Origin: Parasponia andersonii
Taxonomy: Eukaryota; Streptophyta; Magnoliopsida; Rosales; Cannabaceae
Reading direction: 5' to 3'
NCBI GenBank assembly: GCA_002914805.1
Contig: JXTB01000030.1
Coordinates: 168,363 to 232,362 of the forward strand
DNA: 64,000 nucleotides
Shown here one piece after another: positions 25,221 to 38,203 of the stretch. Within the stretch, counting starts at the first letter, position 1. The number at the start of each line of letters is the position of its first letter. The notes under the pieces are model-generated. The model was not told the DNA's origin. It worked only from the letters and a program-made list of their open reading frames with translations, and made no database searches. Both the position numbers and the translations under genes were made by a program.

Positions 25221-26321
25221 CTCACTCTGTGTGTGTAAATATATACACACACGTATATGATCTTCACAGAAATGGTTGAGCTTATTAGTTGGTGAAAGGT
25301 GTGGTTTTTTTTTTTTTTTTTCAAGACTAGTAGTACATGTAAATCTCATGCACGTAATTAGCATGCATGATGGTGTCCTTTGATTTCAGTTGGAACATAT
25401 TTTATTTATTTGTTAATTGTTCATGTATGAAGTAATTTGTTCCAGGTCGATGGGAAAGGTATGTGTTGGCTTTTAAAGGTGTAACACTTAAACTTCAAAA
25501 GCTCATTAAATTTAGTGACTAGTGGATTTTGTTGTAGTGTGTATCATCACATTTTTCAAATTATCACTCTCTGATCACCATGTTCGAGCACTATATGGTA
25601 GCTAGGAGACCGTGGACATCCCACTGTTTGAGTTTACAACTTATTTGGGTGCCAAACTGCCCGATAACATTCTGCTCGCTCATATCAAGGAGACGAATGA
25701 AGATTCGAGGAGCAGAATTAGTACATGCATAGAGACTTTCAAGTACTTTAGGAAAATTTAACTCACCTATCCCAAAGTGGCGCAAATTAAGGGATTTTAC
25801 AATCTTCAAATTCAGAGCAATGCTATTGGGTACTAATGAAGCTCAGTACCATAATGACGTGTCAGTCTGTTATTGGATGGTTCTAATTAATAAAGAGTCT
25901 TATATCGATCCCACATAGAGTCTAATTATAATTAGTTAGTCGCAAATTGACATATTTTGTGATGCTGTGTAGTTGTCCCATAAACATTACCCTCAAATTT
26001 AAGTAATTACTCATAATATCTAGTTACGTGATCCCTTTGTTATTATTTTGTATTTAAATGTATTAGATTTCTAGTTTCTTAATGAGTACAGAAAACGCTA
26101 TAAATATGGAGTATTTCATTAGACTTATAGAGTTTATGACTAACAAAATTTTTGATAAATACATTCTCAATTGTTAGAAGCGTGGGTGACGGTAGTACTA
26201 GTTGAATCCTCAAACTTACCGCTAGTATAGGAATTACCTTAGTACCTCATGTCTATTGTAGAAAGACTCTTCATTGAATACTCGCGGTTAGTGGCGTTAC
26301 AAGAACAACCATCACAGATTC
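25221..26321. other. Upstream region of phytocyanin gene A and intergenic DNA
   Basis: The first 150 bases are the presumed promoter of the minus-strand gene. On the minus strand 25591-25809 is an open stretch including GIGELNFPKVLESLYACT; it looks protein-like, but I do not recognise it and see no splice context. Nothing else is supported up to the LTR-like fossil. Confidence 0.35.
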
Positions 26322-28700
26322 TGTCACGACCAGAAATTCAAAGTCGTGACTTTTAGTAATTTTAAGTGAAAATATAATAAAATATTAATTTTACAAAGTT
26401 CGGAAGAAATCGAGTTACAGATTATTTCATTTTGGTCCTCAAATCATTACGAATTCTATAATATTTCAAAATCTTATTAGTTTTTAATTACGTAAGAAAA
26501 ATACCTGATAAAGTTCAAGAAAATTTCTAATTATCTCATTTGAATAATTGTTGATAAACCATAGATTAAGTTCAACTGAAAACTTTAGTCTAATATCCAA
26601 AATAATTTACATTAAATCGCTTATAGTTCTAAGTTTTTAAATTAGTAACAAAATCATCCTCATATATCCACTTCGTAGATTTGCTAATATTGGTTAAATA
26701 ATTGAACAAAGAAAGAATAATAATAGAGTATGAACACCCACTAGGGATGAAGAGTAGAACTGTATATATAAGCTACACAGCTTGTCTATCTATCAAGATG
26801 ACTACCTCAAATAGTTAAATACCTGAAAGTAGGAGAAATATGGGGGGTGAGCATTCACGTGCTCAATAAAAATTCAATTATCTTTTTGAATGAATACAAT
26901 TTTACCAAATAGTTTATACAGTTTCCAAAAATCTATTTATAAATCAATTTTATAAAATAATTGATATCAAGAATATTCACATATTCAAATTCAAAACTAG
27001 AAACACATGATTGTATATATCATATATCAACCAATGTAAATTAGTGAACTCTTATCCTCCCATCACAGCCTTGTAATACCTCATGACACTACCTATAGGT
27101 ATATCAGTCAAAAACCTACGTAGAGACCTAAGTCTCTTAACTAGTGTTGCAGTAACTCACCAGCGATTTAAAATAGCGCGATTCTATATTGGAACTCAAG
27201 TGTGTGATCCTATGTTATGTACAATATGTAACTATTCACAACAACAATGTATCCAATAATCAAATCATGCTTTAAAATCTAACTTGGCATTATTCTAAGA
27301 TTTAATACAATATGGGCAGCTATCTGCTATATTACCCCATAGCCACAATTAAAACATATGTATATAAAATTATATAATCCAATCCCAATATAATCCAACG
27401 TGTTTCCACAATTTATTAAACCATCCTGTAAACCACAATTTTTCAAAAGTTTATTATAATACAATTATAAATCAACACAAGTATAAAATTACGTAATTGA
27501 ACTTCTACCTCACTATGGTAGTTATACCAAGCTAACGAAGCTCAAAGGAACTCCCGATAGTCATTTGGGTGCTCCAACAATTGTTCGGGATTCTGGTAAA
27601 CTCATTTAAAAAAGTGACTTTTCCAACGAAGTCTCAGAGTGAGAAATAGAGTTTACCACTGATTTTAGAGAACCCAAAAATTTTAGGTTAGATATATGAT
27701 TTGTCAAAAGTAGGTTCTGGAGCAGGACCCACCTTGTGGTACGCATAATGACATTATTCATGAGCCTCAGAATTTGTGTCACTTCAAAACATATCGATAC
27801 TATATATCAAAACTCGTTTCTCGATCTTACTCAATCTAAATTTGAAATCATAATTCAATTTCGAGATCTCGAGCCTTAAACAGGCTTTAAATTCGGGAAT
27901 TACAAAAATTTCTCTTTTTGGAATTAATTTGAGAATGTCTACTTTTTCCAAAGTAATTAGAAAAATATCATCTTTGCAGATTATTTACAAAAATATCACT
28001 TTTCTGAAATATTTCAGAAAATATCATTATCATGGAACTATTTAGGACTATATAACTTTCAAAAATATTTTAAAAAGTATCAACTTCACTAATTATTTGT
28101 AAAAATGATATTTTTGCAATAATATTTCGAAAAGTAACAGTTTTCTAATCTCAGCCCAAGGCTCTAACTAAATAGTAACAGTCTAACACTATATAGTTTT
28201 GCAAAAATATAACTTTTTATTCTGAATTAGAAAAATATCATATTTTTCGATTTGAAAATTAACATGCTTTGGGATATCATTTTAACTTCTACTAATTGTA
28301 ATTATTCATAATTTTTAACCTTCTTTCACCTCATATAATTACTTCGAGTAAAATATTTACCTAAGAAAAAAATTATAAAAAAAATCACTTTTTACAAACT
28401 TTGGTAAAATGGCCAAAACGGTGAAAATCTTACCAGCGGTGAGTTAATGGCTGAGACTGGTCGAGAAATGGCGACGACAATGAGACGAATCCAATGGTAT
28501 CCTTAGTGTCGTGAAAGGAGGTTCGGTGAAGCTCCGATTGCTGAAAAACATCAAGGTGGTCGATCTCTGTTTTTCGACGATAAAATTCGGCTAGATTTGG
28601 CAGCGTGGCTTCGTCGGAGGCTGGGGAAGAGTGCGGGCAAGCGCATCGGCAGTGAGGTATGGTTGTGCTGCGGCTGCAGGTCACGGCAGGATATTTCCTT
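26322..28700 (+). mobile_element. Long-LTR-like fossil, copy 2 (probably Ty3/gypsy type, non-coding)
   Basis: It begins TGTCACGACCAGAAATTC at 26322, preceded by GATTC. The interior block at 27060-27190 (CTCTTATCCTCCCATCAC, then AGAGACCTAAGTCTCTTAAC) is homologous in inverse orientation to 45060-45210 of the 43.85-kb copy. The block at 27520-27740 matches the stretch with TCTCAGAGTGAGAAATAGAG-like words in copy 1. No coding interior is present. The right limit is uncertain (about 28690 or somewhat beyond), and no second target duplication was found. It is old and broken, and it lies between the two phytocyanin paralogues. Confidence 0.6.
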
Positions 28701-30147
28701 ATTAATCCCCAAGGAATAGGAAAAAATCTCTAATTAATAGATGCCTATAAAATATCACTACGCTGATTTAAATTAAGTATTTAAATATTTTATCTAATAC
28801 GTATTATTAATTTTTAATATTCTATTTAATAATAATAGAATATATAAAAATAAAGTCTCATTATGTTGACTATTCTCGATTCATATTGGTCCATTCATAT
28901 TGAGCCATGTACCAACTATGAGCGCCTAATAAGATTTTGAGCCAAAAGTTCAACATGAATCATACGAGAGAATAGGTCAATTAACTAGACCCAAAAGTCC
29001 AACATCAATCATAAGAGAGAATAGGTCAATTAACTAGGTTGAAAGATTATTAATTTAATACGTACTTTACTTTCATTAATTTATCACAATTTCACTCTCC
29101 ACACTTGATATCTCGTTTTTTACCAAGAAAGATCGTCAACATATGGATGGAGGGGTAAATATAAAAGTTATTCTATATTTTTCTTACTTTTTATTATTGT
29201 TGGCCCTTTCAAAAAGAGAAAAAAAAAACCCTAATATTTGGCCTTAATTACAACCATTTACATTTCTTCTTGTGCCGATCAGCCTTCACGTGTAAAAACC
29301 GTTATATTGTCACGCATAATATATCTCTGGTCAACTTCTTTTTTTCTTTTCAAAGAATACGTAAAAATGAAATAAAGAAATTTTCTACGAGGAACAGTTG
29401 GCCTTTTTTCGATTCGAGTCAAAAACCAAAGGATAGCACTATATATTTCAATTTTTGTACCAAATTTTTTTACTAATTATCACTATCGAATTAGTATGTT
29501 AATAATTACTATAAATAAAATAAATATTATTACTAATTAAGTAGTGATAAATTATATACTATATGTATTAAAATTTTGATAAAAGATATACTTCAAACAT
29601 TATCTAAATCTAAAACAATGATTATGTTTCCTACCAGTTTAGCTACCAGAGACACGCTTTCCGAATTGGCGCATGTAGACAATCATGGCATTGATGTCCA
29701 AGTAGGAATAATCTCTTTTACATGTGTTGTTTAAAATTGCCATTTCCTCATTTAACCCTCAAATTAAAAAAAAAAAAATAGTGTCCACTTGTTATTTCAA
29801 TAATACAAAAAATTATCCACAATTTGGTTGATAGTAAGTGCAACATTAATTTCCCCTAAAATGAGTGAAAACTGAAATTATCGTATGCCGCAATTTTAAG
29901 ACAAAAATTAATTTGGGGTAGAAAGTATTAAGTAGCATCATTTCCTTCACAAAATAAATAATGAAGTAAACAACATTCAACACATTTACTAGTCCATTTA
30001 TAATAGTTCAAATAGCAAAATCACTACAGAACTTTTGTGAAAATTATAAAAAGAAATAACATCCTTGAACCTAGAATATTAATTAAATTAAAGGATACTA
30101 ATACAATTCATGAAATATTGCGAAGAACTCAACTTAATTATTAAATA
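28701..30147. other. Intergenic DNA with a 49-bp tandem duplication
   Basis: There is no gene. Two units of about 48 bp beginning CCAAAAGTTCAACATGAATC (28942) and CCAAAAGTCCAACATCAATC (28991) form a tandem pair with a 49-bp period. The remainder is AT-rich. The last few hundred bases would hold the 3' UTR of phytocyanin gene B. Confidence 0.5.
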
Positions 30148-32133
30148 CTAAAGAAAGTCCACATGATACATCACGGGAGAAGTGACAATAAGAAGAAGCA
30201 GAAGCAGAAGCGGAGTGATCACATCCGCTGGCACCTCCGGAGACCTATTTCCATGTGGAGCGGGAGCGGGAGCGGGGCTAGGCTCGATGTCGCTGACGAC
30301 GATGGCAACTTTCATTCCGTTAAAGCAGTAACCGCGGCCGCAGATGAAGTAGTAGGTTTTGGCCTCCGTGAGCTGAAACACGTCTCGCCCTCCCCTTGTT
30401 ATGTTCTTGATGAAGTCACTCTCAATGCATTTTTCATAGCTTGTCTTGTTCACCTCCAGCACATTGTACTGGTTCTTGTCAAATCCAAAAACTTTTGAGA
30501 AAAATTGGGGAATAAAAAAAGGAAAACCAAGAGATCAATGAAGCTGTATGTATAAAATATCATTACATATATATATATATATATATATATGTATAGAACA
30601 CTTATTTATGTGTAATTTAATGTATATACTAAATATTGGTAACGATGTAAAATGTTACAATATTAGTCGAGCCTTGATTTGATATGCGTTTTAAAACCAC
30701 ATATCTACATAACGCATCCTTTATAATAATTATAACTAGTTATGAAATATAAACTCATTAAAAAACTATATCAAATTATGTTGTATCATTTTCAACGATA
30801 AGATGAGATCTCACAATTTGAATCTATCACGTAGTTGAAAATGATGCATATCATTTTTGGTGTCCATACAATATTACTCTTAGAGATTTAGACATGAGAG
30901 GTACGGTCTTAGTTTGGGGTAAGATACCAAAACCTTATATAGTACATCTAATTCTGAAGAAAGAAAATCATATATATATGTACGAATTGAATTTTTGTTA
31001 TTTTTTGAGAATATGATAAAACGTGATAAATATTAAAATAAAAAGTTTTATTAAAACGGTAACGGGTATTTAGATTAATTTTGACATCTGTATATCTAGA
31101 TAAAAACGATATTGTAAAAATAAAATCAGTATATTAATTTAAAGTTAAAACAGATAAATAATAAGAAAAGAAATCTAGTATATGTAGTCCATGGAAAATT
31201 TCAAATCAGAGCCACCAATTTCGGCAACCTTAATTTCAATTTTTTTAGGGACTTTTTAAAAAAGAATTTTTTAATTGGTTTTAAATTAAACCAAAAAGAT
31301 GAGGAATTACTTATAATGTCAATAGGATAATTGGGGTAAAAAATACTACAGCTATATAAAATACTATATTTAAATTTAGTTCCATATATAATTAATTATT
31401 TGTGAACCAAATAGAGTAATTTTACAGTTACCTAAAATATACACTACACCCAGATATTAAGAAAAAAAAAGTCTCCAAATTCGTATATAATTGAAAATTT
31501 TTAAGAAAATTGCAGATTCTTAATTAATTCGAGTTGTCACACATATTAGCCAGAAAAAGAAATAGATGATGAGGAAAATATAAAAGGAAAAAAAAAAAAC
31601 GAGGAATTGAAAAGCGTGTTTGGTTGTCCAGGGGGGAAAAAAAAGAAGGTGAGAACGTATATAGATCTTCTGTTATTTTTCACAGAAAAACTGTTCGGTT
31701 GTTACAGATATTTGGATATATGGACTAGAAATACGCTTAAATCAGAAGAAAAATTACTTAACTTTTTTTTTTCTTCCCATTTTTTGGAATCTGACCAAAA
31801 GCAAAATCCAATCAACAAAACAAAAGTATACTTTCATGTAGATACATACGCATATACATATGTAGTTTCCTGGTGTTCTTATATACTTTTCTAAGCAACC
31901 AAACAGTAAATTTAGAAAAGGAAAAGAAAATAAAAGAAAAGAAACTCACATAGCCAATCGCCCGAGTGAAAGGTCTGGTGAGAGGACCAGTCGGACAAGT
32001 TGATGTTGGGTGACCAATTAGCCTTTCCACCTCCAACGTAATGCACTTGAGCCTTACCATACTTAATCATCATCATCATCATGCTAGTTATCATCACCAT
32101 TTTGCATCTCATCAAGCTAATTAAACTCTCCAT
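30148..32133 (-). CDS. Early nodulin-like (phytocyanin-domain) protein, paralogue B
   Basis: Exons are 31950-32133 and 30148-30491 on the minus strand, with the intron at the same position and phase as in paralogue A but 1458 bp long. The product has 175 residues: a methionine-rich signal peptide ending near GKAQ, a phytocyanin fold from HYVGGGKANWSPN to GMKVAIVV, a Pro/Ala module (EPSPAPAPAPHG) of the kind glycosylated in arabinogalactan proteins, and a hydrophobic tail (TPLLLLLLLIVTSP) suggesting a GPI anchor. The two structural cysteines are kept. Of the copper-site residues Cys remains (YFICGRGYC), but both histidines are tyrosine, so copper binding is unlikely. The nearest in-frame start at 32133 was chosen; later Met codons (residues 8, 12, 14) are possible starts. 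It is a tandem paralogue of the gene at 24478-25110. Confidence 0.9.
31616..31906. mobile_element. MITE-like insertion inside the phytocyanin B intron
   Basis: The left end is GTGTTTGGTTGTCCAGG and the right end, read in reverse, is CTGTTTGGTTGCTTAGAAAA, giving a shared inverted GTTTGGTTG. The interior of about 290 bp is non-coding. GTTTGGTTG-type ends are common in plant hAT MITEs. No clear 8-bp target duplication is visible. It lies entirely within the intron, 44 bp from exon 1. Confidence 0.45.
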
Positions 32134-32226
32134 TATCTTATGTCACAATATGATTCTCTCTAAACTTCACAAAAAGGAAAACCCTCTTCTCTCTGATTCT
32201 CTCTATCTCTCTCCGCAAAAGGGCAA

Positions 32227-32234
32227 TTTATATA
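32227..32234 (-). promoter_or_regulatory. TATA box of phytocyanin gene B
   Basis: On the minus strand the sequence reads CTATATAAATTG, a good TATATAAA box, about 94-101 bases before the start codon. It is followed by CT-rich leader sequence (CTCTCTATCTCTCTC-like). The leader would be about 60-70 bases. Confidence 0.6.
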
Positions 32235-34430
32235 GAGAGAGAAAGAAGGAAAATGAAATTACATATATAGGAGAAAGGAATTAAGAGTTGGTTCGCTAGC
32301 AATATTAATATATGGCAAGAAAAGTTGGCACCACTGCAGCGCCTAAGTGCATGTTAGAGTAAACAGCCATTTATGTTCTACTCACTCATCATTACATTTG
32401 CTTATTCCTACACGTGTATTCATTGGGTCCCACTATCTTTTGTTTACCAAATTTGGCAGAAAAAAAATCCTCTCTAGTAGTCAATCATTCATATTTACTC
32501 ATACTTTCATCATATTTATATTTATATTTTATGAATTGAAAACGTACCACAAGTACTCGATCCAGTCGAAATTAACTTGAATGATATTGTATATTTTCTA
32601 GGAGTGCAAGATTTTAACATATTTTAAGTTTGTTTTGAAACACTTCTAATTTTTGTCATATTAAAAAAAATTAAACACTTTTAATTTTTCCTTTTGCCTC
32701 TTTTTTTTCTGTTTTTGTTAATTGTTTTATAATTATGTGAAAAAGATAAACGGTGGAAATTTTTAAGTAATTTTTTTTTAGAGATTTTCACATTTCAATT
32801 CACTGCTTCAATTTTCTTTATTATAAAATTCCCTCCACATCTCAAAAAAAGGGGAAAAAAAAAAAATCCCTTCAGCCGTTTATGCATAAAATCTTTGTTG
32901 TCAAGCAAGTTGGTAAGGTTTCTCAGGAACATATTATTTATTTGGTACGAATATCTCCTTGTATGAATTCGCGCGGTATGTCGCAAAACCCTACATATAT
33001 TACTAAATCTACATGGAGGCCAACCCTACACATATTACTAAATCTAAATGGATTTGGCCTCATGGAGCCAAGGTTGTAACCTTAACCGAAAAATAAAGTT
33101 TTTAAGCAAGATAAAAACACAAGAACGTTAAAAAAATGTGTATATATATATATATATTTGATATTTTATAATTATTCTCTAAGAGTTTTTGTACTTCATT
33201 ACTTTGTAAATGTATCAATATCGTCAAACATATCTTTCCAATATACATGACCCAACTGTTATTCATCCATACATTTCCGATTTCCGATTTGATTATGCAA
33301 TTTGATTCATTACAGTAGCAATGGTAACGAGAATAACTAATGCCAATATCACAACTATGTGATTCACCGCTTGAATCCAGGTTAGTGGTAGAAGAATGGT
33401 AATTTTATAAGCTGAAAATTAGTAAATTTATTCTACAAAAGTAGTGATAAAGTTTCTATTTTCTAAACTTTTGAGAGGACAACTTGAACAAGAAAATGAC
33501 CATCTAGGAAAAACTAGTAAAATTAAACGTAAGTACCTTTTGAAATCACTCATTGTCTTTTTACAGTTTTCAAAATATCTTCATATTCACAAAGCAATTT
33601 ATCATTAAAAAAATATCTTCACACATCCACCTGTACATACTAATAATCATAGCCAAATTTATCTATGGATTTGGTAATTTATAGATTGTATGTATTGTAA
33701 AATGATATTTTGAATTTATATTTGACAGCAAAATCAATTTTATAAAATTTATCTTACTATACCTCTCAAATTTTGCTTAAAATAACAACTATATATCATA
33801 ATGACCAAAAGAAAAAATTTACCAAATGTCTTGCCGTCCTTTGTTTTTCCTCTTCTCATTATCAAAAGCTAAAATTAGCCTCTAAAAGAAATCTCAAATG
33901 AACCTCACCTTGTTTCTCAAATTCTACTTAGAATAGCGGTATAGTAAATTTTAAAATCTACTTGCCAATAGCAAAGTTTACCAAACACATTTCTTTTCTA
34001 CTTTCTCTCAACTATCTTTAGAAGCGAAAAAAAAAAAAAAACCCTCCAAAAGCAATCCTTAAGGACCCTAATGGGTATATATATATTATATTTTTTTTCG
34101 TCTCAACCAATATTTATGCAAGATCATCAACAAGGCTTTGATCTTATAAACTCTTTACTAGAGTGCATATTAATAATATAAATTTCAAGTAAATCATATC
34201 AAGAGTCATAAGCATTAACTTCAACAAATCTTCTGCATAATTCTTAGTGAGACAAATTAACTGTTTTTCATGTCAAAAATAAAGAATAAATTATTTGGGC
34301 ATAAACATCCCGCAAAAGGAGTAACTAGGTTATTTTTTATAAATGATTATTCAACTCTTAAGTTGCATATTAATTATAATATAGAGCATAAAATAACAAA
34401 AAAGTAATACAAATTTGTCATTTATGAGTT
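32235..34430. other. Intergenic DNA, upstream of phytocyanin gene B
   Basis: There is no gene on either strand. A 30-bp tandem pair occurs at about 32990-33050 (CCCTACATATATTACTAAAT, then CCCTACACATATTACTAAAT). Near 33660-33980 scattered CCAAATTT/ACCAAACACAT words could belong to a decayed MITE but do not form clear ends. Confidence 0.4.
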
Positions 34431-34779
34431 TTACACCATGAGCAATTTCAATGTATAAACATACCATTTATATTAAGAACATCAATATTATGCTTTTGAC
34501 AAAAGTATATTTTCTTTGGAACGGAATCCCATACATTGTCACTCACGGCTTGGAATTATTGTTTCTTTTCATTGAACATATAGCATTTATAGTATCTTGA
34601 TCTTTTCTCCTTCAATTCTTTTGACAATTCATTTGTAATTTCTAAGATGGTTCTCATAAGATGAAGACAAAAGACAAAGTCAGATAATCACATCGACTCT
34701 AATAAATTATTTGCATAATACTCCAAGCATTTAGAGAAAAAAGGCTTTATGTAATTATATATAAAGAATATAAGGATCA

Positions 34780-36660
34780 TAGTAAATGAGTAAATATCCC
34801 TTAATTATATATTTTTATTTGGGGTCAATTTGATAATTATTTTGGAGACACTTTAAGAAACCCTAAAATCCTAATATTCCATTTTGTTTTATACGTGTGT
34901 TGTGTTGGAGAAGAAGATAAAAGAGCAAGATGATTATTAAGACTCAAGTAGAAGTAAATTAGTTTTCACCTATTAAGTTTTATATTTTAATTGAGTTTTA
35001 TGGATTGAATTTGAATATCTAGAGTTAGGTTTTTATTTTTTTATTAATAATTTTTTAGCTTTTGGGATGAATTTGATATAGGATGAACTCTTTTAATTTT
35101 GGGTAGAAAACACAATGGTGACTATGCCTGGATTTTTAGAGATATTTAGAGATATATCCTGGTCATGTTTAGCATATTTGGAAAGCTTATTAAATGGGTT
35201 TCTAACAGTATATAGATCATCAAAATTCGAGTTATAACCAGAAACTTGTGACCTATCAAAATGAGCACTATGAATCAGGAACATTTGAAATATTCAGCAC
35301 TTTTAGTGAATTGCAACAACAGCTTGTGGGCTGCATAATACTCACCTATGAACCATATATCCACATTCTTATCATGTATAGAATCCTAATGATTTGTAGA
35401 ACTTTTCACTCAAGTTTGGTGACTTTTGGAGATAGATTGGGCTTGTCAAGAATCTTGAAAACTGATATTATTCTAGAAATATAGAGTTAGATCTTAGAAA
35501 AGACAAATGTAGCAAATAGTCAAGTTTCAGTGTAATTAGAGTATGATCTCTGATTTGATACTAATATATGATTTATGTGATATAAGTTATTTGATAAGTT
35601 ATGTTGATTATTTTGGTTAAATAGATACATCGAACAAAATAAGTAATCTTTGATATTTTCTAGTAACTTTTTTTGTTCAAAAATTGAATAATTTATTGGT
35701 TCGAGTAAACCCATATGTACGAATTGTTGTTTTAAATAAGAGAATTATAAATAAAAATATGATTTTTTAAAATAAGACTATTTATTGGAAAAAAGTTTTT
35801 TCACTGAAAAATAATAAATTTTCTGAAAATACTATAAATTTATCTCATAATTGCTTTCATGTCAAAAATGAATCACGTATATGAGATTATTAGTACAATA
35901 TTTTAAATGAAAATTACTATAGAATGATCAAAGTTAAGTATTTATGATTCGTTATTGTAAATATATATTTTGAAATTTTTTTCAATAAATATGAAATGTG
36001 GACCTAAACTACATTGGTTCTATATAGACAATATGGATCTAGCTATAAGGGTTAAATATAATATATTCGGATTCGACTATATAGTTTAATTATAGCAGAT
36101 TCAGAATAACCTATGGAGGTTAAATGTAATAGATTTAAATCCGACTATAGGGTTTAAATATAGTAAATTCAGACATGACTATAGTGGTTAATTGTAGTAA
36201 ATTTGGACCTTGTTACATGGATTAATTATAGTCATAGTCGTCAAAAACCGTTGAGAAGTATAATTGGAAGTGTTTTAATTGAATAAGATTTGACAAGACA
36301 AATTTGGGAGCTTATTTCTTGTTTTGTTAAATAATTTATAAAATAGTTTGATTTGATTATTTTCAAAAGTATTGGGTTCTGAAACCGAGTTTAATTTGAA
36401 AAATATTTTACTAAATATTTGGTTTACATATGATTGATCCAACTAGTTAAAGTTACTGGTTATTTACTGGGTTAAATGAGTTTGACGAAAAGATAATTTG
36501 TTCAATAATAATTAGGATTCATTGGAGTTCATAATTGAAAAGAGGAAATCATGTATCTTTATTGAGAAAATTGAAAGACTCAAAAGGTTGGTCATTACAA
36601 ATTTACCAGATTATAATATCCATTATATAATTTTTATTTTTAGTATTTAGAGACTTCATA
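34780..36660. other. Insertion-like segment splitting the hAT remnant
   Basis: This is AT-rich non-coding DNA between two blocks of the hAT transposase remnant. It contains words such as CAAAATTCGAGTTATAACCA and CAGAAACTTGTGACC (35220-35260), of a kind found in long plant LTR-like sequences, and a minisatellite at 35997-36233. I could not define ends or a target duplication, so its class is unknown. Confidence 0.3.
35997..36233. repeat. Minisatellite, about 35-bp unit, 6-7 degenerate copies
   Basis: Units contain CGACTATAGGGTTTAAATAT then AGTAAATTCAGA-like words, seen at about 36034, 36071, 36104, 36139, 36173 and 36207. Copies are roughly 60-80 percent alike by eye. There is no coding frame through the array. 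Confidence 0.75.
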
Positions 36661-37729
36661 AGAATTATTGGATCTTACATTATATACTAATACTTATTAG
36701 AGACTAATTATTCTCGATAATATCGGATTATAGATAGATGTTTTGCATGCCTATGAACGTATGCCTTACAGGTATACGATGCACATTCTCGTAATAGGAG
36801 CATGACAAATTGTTTCACATCTTTATACAAAATTTGATCCATGTCATCAGTAATTATATCAAAGATATCAGGTAGGAACATTATAATCAAGCTAATAATC
36901 AAAGTACCATGGTGCAAGTCACAACAAGTATCATAAGAGCATTTAAGAGTTGAATGTTGATCAAGGTTATGTCCACTTGAAATCTCACCATTATTGAGTT
37001 CTTTAATAATAATGTTTGCTTGCTTCTTTTGATAAAGATTGTAACATTTAAACTATACTTGAACAATCTCACCAACCTCCAAAGTGATGAAATTTGAATA
37101 CACTTTTTTATACAACTACAAAAGCTAGTTGAATTTGATGAACAAATTGATCAATGTAAAAAGTACACGAATTCTCTTTTAAGCAAATATTGTATGATAA
37201 TTGAACTCACCTCTTATTACTAATATCATCATACTTGTCCTTTCAATCTAGATATATTTAACTTATATCCAGAGAACAATTTACGACTTCCAGCCTTATG
37301 TGACAAAGCGGTGGCATTGGAAACATGGTCATTATCTATAAAATATTTAATTATATGTCTATTTATGTTTATATAATGCAAAAAATAAATGTTTGCTCCT
37401 TAACCATGACGTCATAAGATACATCAATTAGAATAAAAAATAACACATTACCTATATATACGATGATTAGAGGTTTCAACAAAAATAGTGTTAACAATCT
37501 CCTTTTGAATATCTGGTGAAGTTTGGGACTAGTACGAGCATTTTTCAAAGTAACAGTCTCAATCTCATCATTATGTTCAGTTTGAAACTGCAAGAGTTTA
37601 AGAAAGTTACCTTAAATTTTTAAAATCTTTAGATTCATAACAACCAAAAAATGCAAAACCTTATCGTAAAAGAAATCAAATACAATCAGTTGATGTACTT
37701 AGATGAATTAGATACCCACACTATATCAA

Positions 37730-37990
37730 AAAATGCCTTTCAAGGTGCTTTATAAGTGCCTTGAAAGGCCTTTCACGGTGCCCACAGCGCCTTGGTTCTA
37801 GGTGCCGTGATAGACCTTGGCTATGAAGGCACTTCTAAGGTGCCGTGAAAGGTCTATCAAGGCGTCTATTAGGCACCGTGAAAGACATTTTCCACTGCGC
37901 TTGATACCAAGGCGCTTAACAGGCGCTGTGGAAGATACCTTTCACGGCGCCTAATAGGCGCCTTGGTAGATAATTTCCAGGGGGTATTTG
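37730..37990. repeat. Left subterminal palindromic repeats of the CACTA element
   Basis: Repeated words such as AGGTGCCGTGAAAGG, AGGCACCGTGAAAG and CACGGCGCCTAATAGGCGCC are arranged head to head so that each pair can form a hairpin. In En/Spm the subterminal repeats bind the TNPA protein; the same role is inferred here. Confidence 0.85.
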
Positions 37991-38203
37991 TCTATACTAC
38001 CCCCTAGAATTTTATAAATGTAATCCAAATTCATTACATATACCAAATATTTGAAATAAAATAGAGTATAAATATATATTTACATAGTAATATTAAATTA
38101 ACATAATAATCCATATAGTCTATATATACATTAGTTTTCTAAGCCAAACTAACATGATCATCAAAGACTACATATAGTTTAAATAAATAAAGATTAAGAA
38201 CCT

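Larger units (their letters stand above)
34440..37615 (-). pseudogene. Broken hAT-family transposase (TTF/DUF4371 type)
   Basis: Minus-strand fragments lie in the right order for plant hAT transposases with a DUF4371 region. At about 37450-37615: EHNDEIETVTLKNA. At about 37380-37450: NVLFFILIDVSYDVMVKEQT, matching the family's ILIDESRD-KEQM motif. At about 36780-36960: HHGTLIISLIIMF, matching the family's HYGTL--LI-MF region. At about 34440-34700: DFVFCLHLMRTILEITNELS and DNVWDSVPKKIYFCQKHNI. Frameshifts and stops separate the parts. Roughly 1.9 kb of unrelated DNA (about 34780-36660) lies between the last two blocks, so the gene was interrupted after it decayed or while decaying. No ends or target duplication of the hAT element were identified. 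Confidence 0.65.

Noticed and set aside
33340-33420. Stretch with GGTTAGTGGTAGAAGAATGG resembling part of a tRNA.
   Set aside because: No acceptor stem, T-loop or anticodon arm could be formed.
37730-37990. CRISPR-like or microRNA-like regular palindromes.
   Set aside because: They are subterminal repeats of a CACTA element, mirrored at 40310-40545, with terminal CACTA/TAGTG and a CCA duplication.
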